Source of the DNA: AWTP1-13 sp035550075
GTDB taxonomy: Bacteria > Pseudomonadota > Alphaproteobacteria > Rhizobiales > Hyphomicrobiaceae
Length of the DNA stretch: 5,038 nucleotides
Direction: 5' to 3'
NCBI GenBank assembly: GCA_035550075.1
Contig: DASZQG010000139.1
Location: forward strand, 1 to 5,038
The notes beneath the pieces were generated by a model. It was not told the DNA's origin. It was given only the letters and a program-made list of their open reading frames with translations, and made no database searches. The position numbers and the translations under genes were made by a program. Positions 1 through 4,632 of this stretch are shown here, one piece after another (the stretch's first letter is position 1; every line of letters begins with the position of its first letter).

Positions 1-1
1 C

Positions 2-349
2 CGCATCGCCTCCGAGCACGTGCAGGTGATGACCAAGGACCCGGACTACTTCCTGCGCAACATGACCAACTACGGCGCGCTGTTCCTGGGGCCCGAGACC
101 AACGTCTCCTACGGCGACAAGGTGATCGGCACCAACCACACGCTGCCCACGCGCAAGGCCGCGCGCTATACCGGCGGCCTGTGGGTCGGCAAGTTCATCA
201 AGACCTGCACCTACCAGAAGGTGAAGCCCGAGGCCTCCGCGATGATCGGCGACTACTGCTCGCGCCTGTGCGCCGTCGAAGGCTTCGCCGGCCACAAGGC
301 CCAGGCCGATTTGCGGGTGAAGCGCTATGGGCGGCTGAGGGCCGCGTGA
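2..349 (+). CDS. Histidinol dehydrogenase family protein, C-terminal part (5' end outside window)
   Basis: The last 115 residues of a zinc-dependent, NAD-linked dehydrogenase of the HisD family, open from the first full codon and ending at TGA 347-349. Numbering the fragment from the Arg at base 2, the family's key residues line up with E. coli HisD at a constant offset of 321: Glu5-His6 (E326/H327, catalytic pair), Asp39 (D360, Zn ligand), His46 in GTNHTLPT (H367), Glu93 (E414) and His98 (H419, Zn ligand). The enzyme should therefore be active and soluble. The stretch TGGLWVGKFIKTCTYQKV (residues 57-74) differs from biosynthetic HisD as I recall it and resembles catabolic paralogues such as sulfopropanediol 3-dehydrogenase (HpsN). 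With an SDR gene next to it rather than other his genes, a catabolic alcohol dehydrogenase is plausible. The family is certain; the substrate is not. Confidence 0.9.
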   Translation, partial: RIASEHVQVMTKDPDYFLRNMTNYGALFLGPETNVSYGDKVIGTNHTLPTRKAARYTGGLWVGKFIKTCTYQKVKPEASAMIGDYCSRLCAVEGFAGHKAQADLRVKRYGRLRAA

Positions 350-357
350 GAAGCCGG

Positions 358-439
358 GACTGTCGTGACTGCCGTAACTGTCGTGACTCGTAAGGGTTTG
401 CCGACAGTCACGCCGTCACGGTAGTCACGTCGTCACGAC
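358..439. repeat. Imperfect inverted/direct repeat cluster (GTCACG/CGTGAC)
   Basis: The 115-bp gap between the HisD-like and SDR genes is filled with repeats. ACTGTCGTGACT occurs twice in direct orientation (359-370 and 377-388, 18-bp period). The inverse hexamer GTCACG then occurs four times (407, 415, 424, 432; spacing 8-9 bp). The arms can pair as GTCGTGAC 362-369 with GTCACGAC 432-439, CCGT 372-375 with ACGG 418-421, and CGTGACT 382-388 with AGTCACG 406-412, leaving a loop at about 389-405. There is no T-tract, so it is not a classical intrinsic terminator. It may be a transcript-processing hairpin, a REP-like element or a multi-site operator. Confidence 0.7.
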
Positions 440-464
440 CAACCCAGCCTGCCAGAGCGCAATC

Positions 465-1214
465 GTGGAAAGCCTGCTTCAGGGCCAAGTGGCCACCATC
501 ATCGGCGGATCGGGCGCCATCGGCTCCGCGATCTGCCGGCATTTCGCCGCTGCTGGCGCGACGTGCGTGGTGACTTACAACGGCGGCGAGCAGGCGGCCA
601 AGGCGCTGGTCGCGGCGCTGCCGGGGCAGGGGCACTGGAGCGCCCGGGTGCCGGTCGACGACAGCGCGGCCCTCGCCGCGCTGGCCGCCGAGGTCGAGTC
701 GAAGTTCGGCAAGCTGCATGTGCTGGTCAATTGCGCCGGCATCACGCGCTACGTGCCGCATCCCCAGCTCGACGACCTCGACGACCAGCTCATCGACGAC
801 ATCTTCCGCGTGAACGTGCGCGGGCCGTTTGCCGCCGTGCGCGCTTTCCGCAAGCTGCTGGCCGCGAGCGGCAACGGACTGGTGGTGAACATCTCCTCGA
901 TCGCCGGCGTCACGGCGATGGGCAGCAACATTGCCTATTGCGCCTCGAAGGCCGCGCTGGATTCCATGACCAGGTCCCTCGCGCGGGCGCTCGCGCCGGA
1001 GATCCGCGTGGTCTCGGTTTCGCCGGGGCTGGTGGATACCGACTTCGTCAAGGGCCTGGACAAGAAGTGGCGCGACGAGCAGGCGATGCGCACGCCGTTG
1101 AAGCGCCTTGCCACCGCCGACGAGATCGGCGCCGCGACGCTGGCGATGGTCACCCACTTCCCGTATTCGACCGGCTGCATCTTCCCGGTCGACGGCGGCC
1201 GGCCGCTCGCCTGA
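465..1214 (+). CDS. Short-chain dehydrogenase/reductase (FabG-like SDR)
   Basis: A 249-residue classical SDR, the usual family length, expected to be a cytosolic NAD(P)-dependent oxidoreductase. The Rossmann glycine region is at residues 14-20 (GGSGAIG, with Ala18 where the usual TGxxxGxG has its second Gly). NCAG is at 89-92 (NNAG variant). The catalytic tetrad is Asn117, Ser145, Tyr158 and Lys162 (YCASK), with the same internal spacing as FabG. A PG loop at 187-188 and a C-terminal PVDGG complete the fold. The GTG at 465 is chosen because the frame has no better start back to a stop at 384-386; upstream there is only a weak purine stretch (about 454-457). The stop lies 10 nt before the sufU-like gene, suggesting co-transcription. 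Substrate unknown; pairing with the HisD-like gene suggests oxidation of an alcohol or hydroxy-acid. It would often be labelled 3-oxoacyl-ACP reductase, but nothing here proves that role. Confidence 0.92.
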   Translation: MESLLQGQVATIIGGSGAIGSAICRHFAAAGATCVVTYNGGEQAAKALVAALPGQGHWSARVPVDDSAALAALAAEVESKFGKLHVLVNCAGITRYVPHPQLDDLDDQLIDDIFRVNVRGPFAAVRAFRKLLAASGNGLVVNISSIAGVTAMGSNIAYCASKAALDSMTRSLARALAPEIRVVSVSPGLVDTDFVKGLDKKWRDEQAMRTPLKRLATADEIGAATLAMVTHFPYSTGCIFPVDGGRPLA

Positions 1215-1224
1215 GGGGCGCATC

Positions 1225-1677
1225 GTGGCGGAAGCCAAAAGCCTCTACAACGAGGTCATCCTCGACCACATCAAGAACGCCCGCAACTTCCAGGCGCTCG
1301 CCGATGCCGACCGCAAGTCCCACGGCATCAACCCGCTGTGCGGCGACACCTTCAACGTCTACGTGAAGCTCGACGGCGACCGCGTCACCCAGGCGGCCTT
1401 CGAATGCGAGTGCTGCGGGATCTCCATGGCCTCCGCCTCCATCATGACCGAGGCCGTGAAGGGCAGGCGTGTCGAGGACGTGAAGGCGCTGCTGCGGCAC
1501 TTCGAAGCCCTGATGCGCAACCCCGGCGCGACCTCCAATCCCCCCGAAGGCGGCGCCGAGATCGCGATGCTGGAACTCATTGCCGATTTCCCGTCGCGCG
1601 TGAACTGCGCGCTGCTGGGGTGGCATACGCTGGAAGCGGCGCTGGACGGGCGCGAGTCCACGACCCTGGGCGGCTGA
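1225..1677 (+). CDS. SufU/IscU-type Fe-S cluster assembly scaffold protein
   Basis: A 150-residue protein of the SUF-system NifU/SufU family, which takes part in Fe-S cluster assembly with a cysteine desulfurase in the cytosol. It opens with YNEVILDHIKNARN (8-21), the family's N-terminal helix. The Zn/active-site residues sit almost exactly at SufU positions: Cys39 and Asp41 (LCGD), Cys64, and Cys128 (NCALLGW). The segment before Cys64 is ECECCGISMAS, where a Gly-x-Gly-Cys pattern is usual, so two extra cysteines (61, 63) adjoin the ligand. The start is GTG 1225, preceded at 7 nt by GAGGGG, which overlaps the TGA of the SDR gene; the reading frame is open further upstream but only as overlap with the SDR. 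No sufS, sufB or iscS is visible nearby, so its partners are elsewhere. It is transcribed towards intI. Confidence 0.9.
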   Translation: MAEAKSLYNEVILDHIKNARNFQALADADRKSHGINPLCGDTFNVYVKLDGDRVTQAAFECECCGISMASASIMTEAVKGRRVEDVKALLRHFEALMRNPGATSNPPEGGAEIAMLELIADFPSRVNCALLGWHTLEAALDGRESTTLGG

Positions 1678-1689
1678 GCGCGCCGCGCG

Positions 1690-1710
1690 GCCGGGTCGGG
1701 TTTTCCCGGC
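1690..1710. terminator. Possible hairpin between convergent genes
   Basis: GCCGGG (1690-1695) and CCCGGC (1705-1710) form a 6-bp stem with a 9-nt loop. It lies in the 47-bp gap between the sufU-like stop and the intI stop, where a bidirectional terminator would be expected. There is no downstream T-run on either strand, so this is a weak call. Confidence 0.3.
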
Positions 1711-1724
1711 AGGCCAGGTTTGAG

Positions 1725-2747
1725 TCAGCCCCTGCCTGCGCTTTCGGCCGCGTCGAGCGGGCTGATTGCGCCACGGCCGCCGCGATTCAGCACGTGGGTG
1801 TAGATCATGGTCGTTGACACGTCGGCGTGACCCAGTAATTCCTGCACCGTCCGGATGTCATGACCGGCTTGCAGAAGATGGGTGGCGAAGCTGTGCCGGA
1901 GCGTGTGCACCGAGACATGCTTGCGGATGCCCGCCTGTTCGACCGCCTGCCTCAATGCCCGCTGGATTCTTTGTTCGTAGAGGTGGTGCCGGCGTTCCAC
2001 ACCGCTGCGAGGGTCGACTGACAGCTCAGGCGACGGAAAAACCCAATGCCATGTCCATGACGCCGCCGCACGCGGGTACTTGCGTGCCAGCGCATCGGGC
2101 ATGAACACGCCCGGGCGGCGCGCCGCACGATCCGCCGCCCACAATGCCCGGGCATGCTCCAGCTGTTCGCGCAAGGGCTGCGCAAGCACGTCCGGCAGCA
2201 TGACGATCCGGTCCTTTGCGCCCTTGCCTTCGCGCACGACGATGGCGCGGTGGTCGAAATCCAAGTCCTTCACGCGCAATCGAAGGCCCTCCATCAACCG
2301 CATGCCGGTGCCGTACAGCAGCCGGCATACCAATCCCGGCGTTCCCTCGACGCAGGCGAGTAAGGCTCGCGCTTCGGCCGTGGAGAGCACGGCCGGCACG
2401 TGCTGCCGGGCCTTGGGCCGGCCGATGGCCGACATCCACGGCAGTTCGATGTCCAGGACTTCCTTGTACAGGAACAGCAGGGCGGAGAGCGCCTGCTTGT
2501 GGGTCGAGGCCGATACCCCGCGTTCGTTGGCCAGGTAGGACAGGAATCCCTCCACCTCGGCCTGGCCCATTTCCGCCGGATGCCGCAGGCCATGCCATCG
2601 CACGAAATACCTGATCCAGTAGGCATAAACATCCTCCGTCCGCAGGCTGTAGTGGAGGTAGCGGATGCGCTCCCGTACCTTGTCCAGTAATCGGACGGAC
2701 TGCAGCGGCGGCTTGCCGGGTTTGCCGGTTTGGTTAATACTGGACAT
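1725..2747 (-). CDS. intI: Integron integrase IntI (tyrosine recombinase)
   Basis: A 340-residue site-specific recombinase that joins attI and attC sites to insert, excise and reorder cassettes. Residues 17-105 form the N-terminal SAM-like DNA-binding domain (RERIRYLHYSLRTE, STHKQALSALLFLY). The catalytic residues are Arg150, Lys175, His281, Arg284, His307 and Tyr316, each exactly four higher than in IntI1 (R146, K171, H277, R280, H303, Y312). The integron-specific extra segment that separates IntI from XerC/D is present at about 214-238 (MPDALARKYP to WVFPS). DPRSGVERRHH and YTHVLNRGG are close to IntI1 as I recall it. ATG 2747 is preferred: it gives an IntI1-like N-terminus and lies downstream of the promoter. 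An in-frame TTG at 2768 would lie upstream of the -10. No damage is seen, so the enzyme is probably active. Cassette integrity and the LexA box support this. Confidence 0.97.
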   Translation of the reverse strand: MSSINQTGKPGKPPLQSVRLLDKVRERIRYLHYSLRTEDVYAYWIRYFVRWHGLRHPAEMGQAEVEGFLSYLANERGVSASTHKQALSALLFLYKEVLDIELPWMSAIGRPKARQHVPAVLSTAEARALLACVEGTPGLVCRLLYGTGMRLMEGLRLRVKDLDFDHRAIVVREGKGAKDRIVMLPDVLAQPLREQLEHARALWAADRAARRPGVFMPDALARKYPRAAASWTWHWVFPSPELSVDPRSGVERRHHLYEQRIQRALRQAVEQAGIRKHVSVHTLRHSFATHLLQAGHDIRTVQELLGHADVSTTMIYTHVLNRGGRGAISPLDAAESAGRG

Positions 2748-2750
2748 AAA
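2713..2750 (+). promoter_or_regulatory. Candidate cassette promoter(s) Pc, weak
   Basis: Two overlapping sigma70-like pairs face the cassettes: TTGCCG (2713-2718) with AATACT (2736-2741), and TTGCCG (2722-2727) with CATAAA (2745-2750). Both have 17-bp spacers and match about 4/6 at each hexamer. The position, at the 5' end of intI and reading into attI, is where Pc is found in known integrons. The second -10 lies inside the LexA box. No strong Pc stands out. Confidence 0.3.
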
Positions 2751-2757
2751 TACAGTA
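2738..2757 (-). promoter_or_regulatory. LexA (SOS) box controlling intI
   Basis: Read on the minus strand the site is TACTGTATTTATGTCCAGTA, 17 of 20 matches to the E. coli LexA consensus TACTGTATATATATACAGTA, with the CTGT-N8-CAG core kept. It overlaps the intI -10 hexamer by four bases and contains the intI ATG (2747-2745). LexA binding over the integrase promoter is established for class 1 and Vibrio integrons, so SOS induction of intI is a strong inference. Confidence 0.87.
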
Positions 2758-2781
2758 TAAGGCTCCAAACCCTTTACGCAA
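2754..2781 (-). promoter_or_regulatory. intI promoter (PintI)
   Basis: On the minus strand, -35 TTGCGT (2781-2776) and -10 TATACT (2759-2754, 5/6 match) are separated by 16 bp. The predicted transcription start falls about six bases after the -10, at or next to the A of the intI ATG (2747). The mRNA may therefore be leaderless or nearly so; no Shine-Dalgarno fits this start. Confidence 0.6.
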
Positions 2782-2806
2782 GGGGCAAATTGGGGAATAT
2801 TGCAGA

Positions 2807-2866
2807 CTAGTTAGACGTCACGGAGTCTAGTTAGATGTCATTTTTGCTGTCTAAATCGAGTTAGGT
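2807..2866 (+). other. attI: attI recombination site
   Basis: The site between intI and the first cassette. It has two direct repeats, CTAGTTAGACGTCA (2807-2820) and CTAGTTAGATGTCA (2827-2840), 13/14 identical and 20 bp apart, in the place of the DR1/DR2 integrase-binding repeats of attI1. An inverted pair TGTCTAA (2848-2854) / GTTAGGT (2860-2866) then forms the L and R core boxes. Cleavage is expected between G2860 and T2861. Both direct repeats themselves contain a GTTRRRY motif. Confidence 0.88.
2835..2864 (+). CDS. 9-codon leader ORF within attI (ORF-11-like)
   Basis: ATG TCA ... AGT TAG encodes MSFLLSKSS, is preceded by GGAG (2822-2825) with a 9-nt spacer, and stops inside the GTTAGGT core. 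Class 1 attI1 has the same arrangement as I recall it: GGAG, a short ORF-11, and an AGT TAG end in the core, where the ORF boosts translation of SD-poor first cassettes. The ORF stops 10 nt before the ATG of cassette 1, with AGGTGG overlapping its stop, so translational coupling is plausible. Translation is not demonstrated. Confidence 0.5.
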   Translation: MSFLLSKSS

Positions 2867-3319
2867 GGCACTCGATGCTGCGGTACATCGCTGCCATATC
2901 GATCCTTCTCCCTAGCCTTTCGGGGTGCGCTGGAGATATGTGCGGCAACACCATCGAACAGACGGTTGCTTCCCCATCGGGTCGACGCAAGGCAGTGGTG
3001 TTCAGTCGTGCTTGCGGTGCTACAACTGGGTTCAGTACGCAGGTTTCGCTGCTCCCCTCGGACGAGGAACTACCAAACGATGGAGGTAACTTACTGGTTC
3101 TGGATGGCACCGTTCCTGTCGTGCTGAGTTGGCTGTCGGAGTCCTCACTCGTTGTCAGTGGAGTTGGCAACGCCAAAGTCTTCCGCCAGGAGAGCGCGGT
3201 CGGGAACATCCAGGTGAGCTATGTCCGATGAGGCGCCACCTAACACCTCGCTGGAGCGGACGCGTGAAAGATAAAGTGCCAAGCCCAAACGCCGGCGCGC
3301 GCGCCGCTCAGCTCAACCG
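2861..3319 (+). mobile_element. Gene cassette 1 (459 bp)
   Basis: It runs from T2861, just after the attI cleavage point, to G3319 of its attC R' core. Its first nine bases, TTAGGTGGC, are the exact reverse complement of its R'' end GCCACCTAA, which proves that the boundaries belong together. It carries one ORF that fills nearly the whole unit. Confidence 0.93.
2875..3231 (+). CDS. Cassette-encoded small lipoprotein, function unknown
   Basis: A 118-residue protein with a type II signal peptide: positive start (MLR), hydrophobic core 4-15 and lipobox LSGC ending at Cys18. The +2 residue is Ala rather than Asp, so outer-membrane sorting by Lol is expected. The mature part begins near DMCGNTIEQ and includes SPSGRRKAVVF and CGATTGFSTQV. 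Cys23 and Cys47 could form a periplasmic disulfide. The SP.G..KAVVF / CGATTGFSTQV pattern recalls a small family of hypothetical proteins often seen in cassettes and genomic islands, but I cannot name a verified domain. The start is ATG 2875: AGGTGG (2863-2868), part of the recombination core, sits 6 nt upstream as a good ribosome-binding site. As first cassette it is the best placed for expression. Confidence 0.85.
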   Translation: MLRYIAAISILLPSLSGCAGDMCGNTIEQTVASPSGRRKAVVFSRACGATTGFSTQVSLLPSDEELPNDGGNLLVLDGTVPVVLSWLSESSLVVSGVGNAKVFRQESAVGNIQVSYVR

Positions 3320-3325
3320 TTAGGC
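3238..3325 (+). other. attC: attC site of cassette 1
   Basis: R'' ACCTAAC (3238-3244) and R' GTTAGGC (3319-3325), 88 bp in all. L'' GCTGGAGCGG (3250-3259) pairs with L' CCGCTCAGC (3304-3312) if one G (3253/3254) is left extrahelical, the usual attC asymmetry. Strand exchange is expected after G3319. Confidence 0.9.
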
Positions 3326-3808
3326 GCCATGTTCGAGTTCCGGATCGGCGGCCAAGCTGAATACGTCCGCATAGTTCTGCCGTCGAGCTATTCGCGGGAC
3401 GGATGGTGCCAGGCGGATGTCGAAGTGGCGGTTGAAGGTTTTATGGGGAAGATCCGACCATGGTTCGAAAAAGCAGACTTCGCCCCTTTCTATGCGCAAC
3501 TGCGGACGCTGTACGAAACGCTGAAAGGTAAGGCTGAGCTGACTCCACTTGAGGCTCAGTTCACGCTCACAGTATCGGCCGACGGCCTCGGACACGTTAC
3601 AGTAGAAGGAACTGCCTGGTCGCAGGCCACGTGGCAGAACAAGCTGGAGTTCACTTTGGCGCTTGACCAAACGTATCTTGTAGAACCGCTGGCCCAGTTG
3701 AAAGCGATCACCGAGGCGCATGCCAACGTTGGCGCCTAACAGCGCGTTGGTGCCCGACGCCTGCGGGCGGCGCTCCCGCGCCTTCTTCACCGCGGCACAA
3801 CGCGAACG
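3320..3808 (+). mobile_element. Gene cassette 2 (489 bp)
   Basis: It begins TTAGGCGCCA and ends with R'' context TGGCGCCTAA, a 10-bp match as reverse complement. It holds a single ORF whose TAA stop is part of R''. Confidence 0.93.
3329..3739 (+). CDS. Cassette-encoded soluble protein, possibly immunity-like (DUF6228/WapI-type)
   Basis: A 136-residue acidic protein with no signal peptide or membrane segment, probably cytosolic. Features are an N-terminal FEFRIGGQAEYVRIVLPSS strand pair (2-20), GWCQADVEVAVEGFMGKIRPWFE (25-47), a helix AQLRTLYETLKGKAEL, and a C-terminal LEFTLALDQTYLVEPLAQLKAI. Its pattern resembles small proteins annotated as WapI-family immunity or DUF6228 proteins. I recall this link but cannot check it, so the function remains open. 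The ATG lies only nine bases after the cassette junction with no Shine-Dalgarno, so translation may rely on coupling or on the TAGG of the core. The stop codon lies inside the attC R'' box, so the coding region fills the cassette. Confidence 0.82.
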   Translation: MFEFRIGGQAEYVRIVLPSSYSRDGWCQADVEVAVEGFMGKIRPWFEKADFAPFYAQLRTLYETLKGKAELTPLEAQFTLTVSADGLGHVTVEGTAWSQATWQNKLEFTLALDQTYLVEPLAQLKAITEAHANVGA

Positions 3809-3814
3809 TTAGGC
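3734..3814 (+). other. attC: attC site of cassette 2
   Basis: R'' GCCTAAC (3734-3740) and R' GTTAGGC (3808-3814), 81 bp. L'' CGCGTTGGTGCC (3743-3754) pairs with L' GGCACAACGCG (3794-3804) with one extrahelical G (3749/3750). It is the best-formed attC in the window. Confidence 0.93.
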
Positions 3815-4286
3815 TGCAATGAGACGCCAGTTCGCCATCGGGACGCTGTCGATCATCGCGTCATTGCCGGTAATTTGGATTGCGAGCGGGCTCACGCTTG
3901 GATTCGGTGCAAGTCCCGCAAGTTGGATGGTCCTTCGCTACGCCGTCCCGGGCGCCACAGCTCTTGCCGCTGGAATCCTTTTGATCGTAGGCGTTAGAGC
4001 GAGCTACACCATCGGATTCATCGGCTGGGTTCTATTAGTGCTGGTTGCAGCATCCGACCTATGGCTGTCGTATCAGTCGTACGCTCCCGGAGCCGTGCTG
4101 CCCGTTGAGATACTCGTTACAGAGGTACTCTATGTCGCGGTCGGCGTCGTGGTGCTCATTGTCCTTGTGCGCCACCGAAGGACTACGGTTACACATAGTG
4201 GAGGTGGCCTTGCAGCCTAACAGCGCGTTGTTGACCGACGCCTTCAGCTCGCTACGCTGCGCGTGCGGCGCGGCAAAACGCGGACG
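3809..4286 (+). mobile_element. Gene cassette 3 (478 bp)
   Basis: It starts TTAGGCTGCAA and ends with TTGCAGCCTAA at R'', an 11-bp self-match. One ORF. Its attC arms are very close to those of cassette 2. Confidence 0.93.
3819..4220 (+). CDS. Cassette-encoded four-helix inner-membrane protein, function unknown
   Basis: A 133-residue, strongly hydrophobic protein. Four membrane segments are visible at about 6-29, 41-59, 63-83 and 95-117. The positive N-terminus (MRRQ) and the C-terminal RHRR after helix 4 suggest both ends are in the cytoplasm. No conserved motif or charged residue within a helix points to transport or enzymatic activity, and I do not recognise a family. The ATG is ten bases after the cassette junction, with only TAGGC upstream as a poor ribosome-binding signal. 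The TAA stop lies in the R'' box of the attC. The base composition is less GC-rich than the host genes to the left, in line with separate origin. Confidence 0.8.
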   Translation: MRRQFAIGTLSIIASLPVIWIASGLTLGFGASPASWMVLRYAVPGATALAAGILLIVGVRASYTIGFIGWVLLVLVAASDLWLSYQSYAPGAVLPVEILVTEVLYVAVGVVVLIVLVRHRRTTVTHSGGGLAA

Positions 4287-4292
4287 TTGGGC
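4215..4292 (+). other. attC: attC site of cassette 3
   Basis: R'' GCCTAAC (4215-4221) and R' GTTGGGC (4286-4292), 78 bp. L'' CGCGTTGTTG (4224-4233) pairs with CAAAACGCG (4274-4282) with an extrahelical G (4230). R'' and R' are not fully complementary because R' belongs to the next cassette. Confidence 0.92.
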
Positions 4293-4626
4293 ATCAACGA
4301 GGGCGCAATTTTGAGTTCTTGGGCGCTCTGGATCGGTCTCGCATTCACCATCGCCGGGCTGGTCCTGCTATCTCCGCTTGGTGACCTGCTGCCTGTGAAT
4401 GTTTGGCAGAGTCTTAAGGGACTGTTTGAATCTCCGGCTGAGCCTGTCACTTATCGTGTGGTCCCAATTGAGCTGAGTCGTATCTTCGAGTTCGCACTCA
4501 TCGGAATTGGGCTGGCGCTAGTGGGTGCATCGCTGTATGTCAAGTATCGGAATAGAGTTTGATGCCCAACCATTCATTGCAGCCGACCTTCGCGAGCGGC
4601 GCTCGCTCGCCGGCTGATCGCTTGCG
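4287..4626 (+). mobile_element. Gene cassette 4 (340 bp)
   Basis: The shortest cassette. It starts TTGGGCATCAA and ends with TTGATGCCCAA at R'', an 11-bp self-match. It uses the less common GTTGGGC core. Confidence 0.92.
4311..4562 (+). CDS. Cassette-encoded small two-helix membrane protein, function unknown
   Basis: An 83-residue protein with two hydrophobic helices: about 3-22 (WALWIGLAFTIAGLVLL) and about 60-77 (FEFALIGIGLALVGASLYV), joined by a polar loop of roughly 35 residues, and ending YVKYRNRV. The positive C-terminus suggests a cytoplasmic tail. The TTG at 4311 is chosen because GAGGG (4299-4303) lies 7 nt upstream and no ATG or GTG exists between the cassette junction and the first helix. 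The TTG at 4287, the junction itself, is the alternative and would add eight residues. A GTG further upstream (4263) lies in the preceding attC and so outside the cassette. Family not recognised. Confidence 0.68.
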   Translation: MSSWALWIGLAFTIAGLVLLSPLGDLLPVNVWQSLKGLFESPAEPVTYRVVPIELSRIFEFALIGIGLALVGASLYVKYRNRV

Positions 4627-4632
4627 TTAGAT
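4564..4632 (+). other. attC: attC site of cassette 4 (divergent)
   Basis: R'' GCCCAAC (4564-4570) and R' GTTAGAT (4626-4632), 69 bp. The inner stem CAGCCG (4580-4585) / CGGCTG (4611-4616) and apical hairpin GCGAGC (4592-4597) / GCTCGC (4601-4606) are clear. The L boxes next to the R boxes pair poorly compared with the other sites. Confidence 0.82.

Noticed and set aside
1108..1224. Upstream extension of the sufU-like frame
   Set aside because: The added 39 residues overlap the SDR end, are low-complexity and precede the family's N-terminal helix. GTG 1225 has a GAGGGG ribosome-binding site.
408..1238. Long open frame on the minus strand opposite the SDR gene (276 codons)
   Set aside because: It is the antisense of a gene with a complete SDR motif set. 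Its translation is Arg/Ala/Gly-rich with no recognisable domain, typical of GC-rich shadow frames.
2748..2768. TTG start at 2768 for intI, adding seven residues
   Set aside because: It lies upstream of the -10 hexamer and LexA box, has no properly spaced ribosome-binding site, and IntI1 begins at a point that suits ATG 2747.
2838..3209. Minus-strand open frame opposite cassette 1
   Set aside because: It crosses the attI/cassette junction and lies antisense to the lipoprotein gene with its clear lipobox and ribosome-binding site.
3320..3790. Minus-strand open frame opposite cassette 2
   Set aside because: It runs across the attC and against the array's direction, and it mirrors a good + strand gene. 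Antisense cassette genes exist but nothing supports this one.
4263..4310. GTG start for the cassette 4 gene inside attC of cassette 3
   Set aside because: It would place part of the gene in the neighbouring cassette. The TTG at 4311 with GAGGG upstream keeps the gene within its own cassette.
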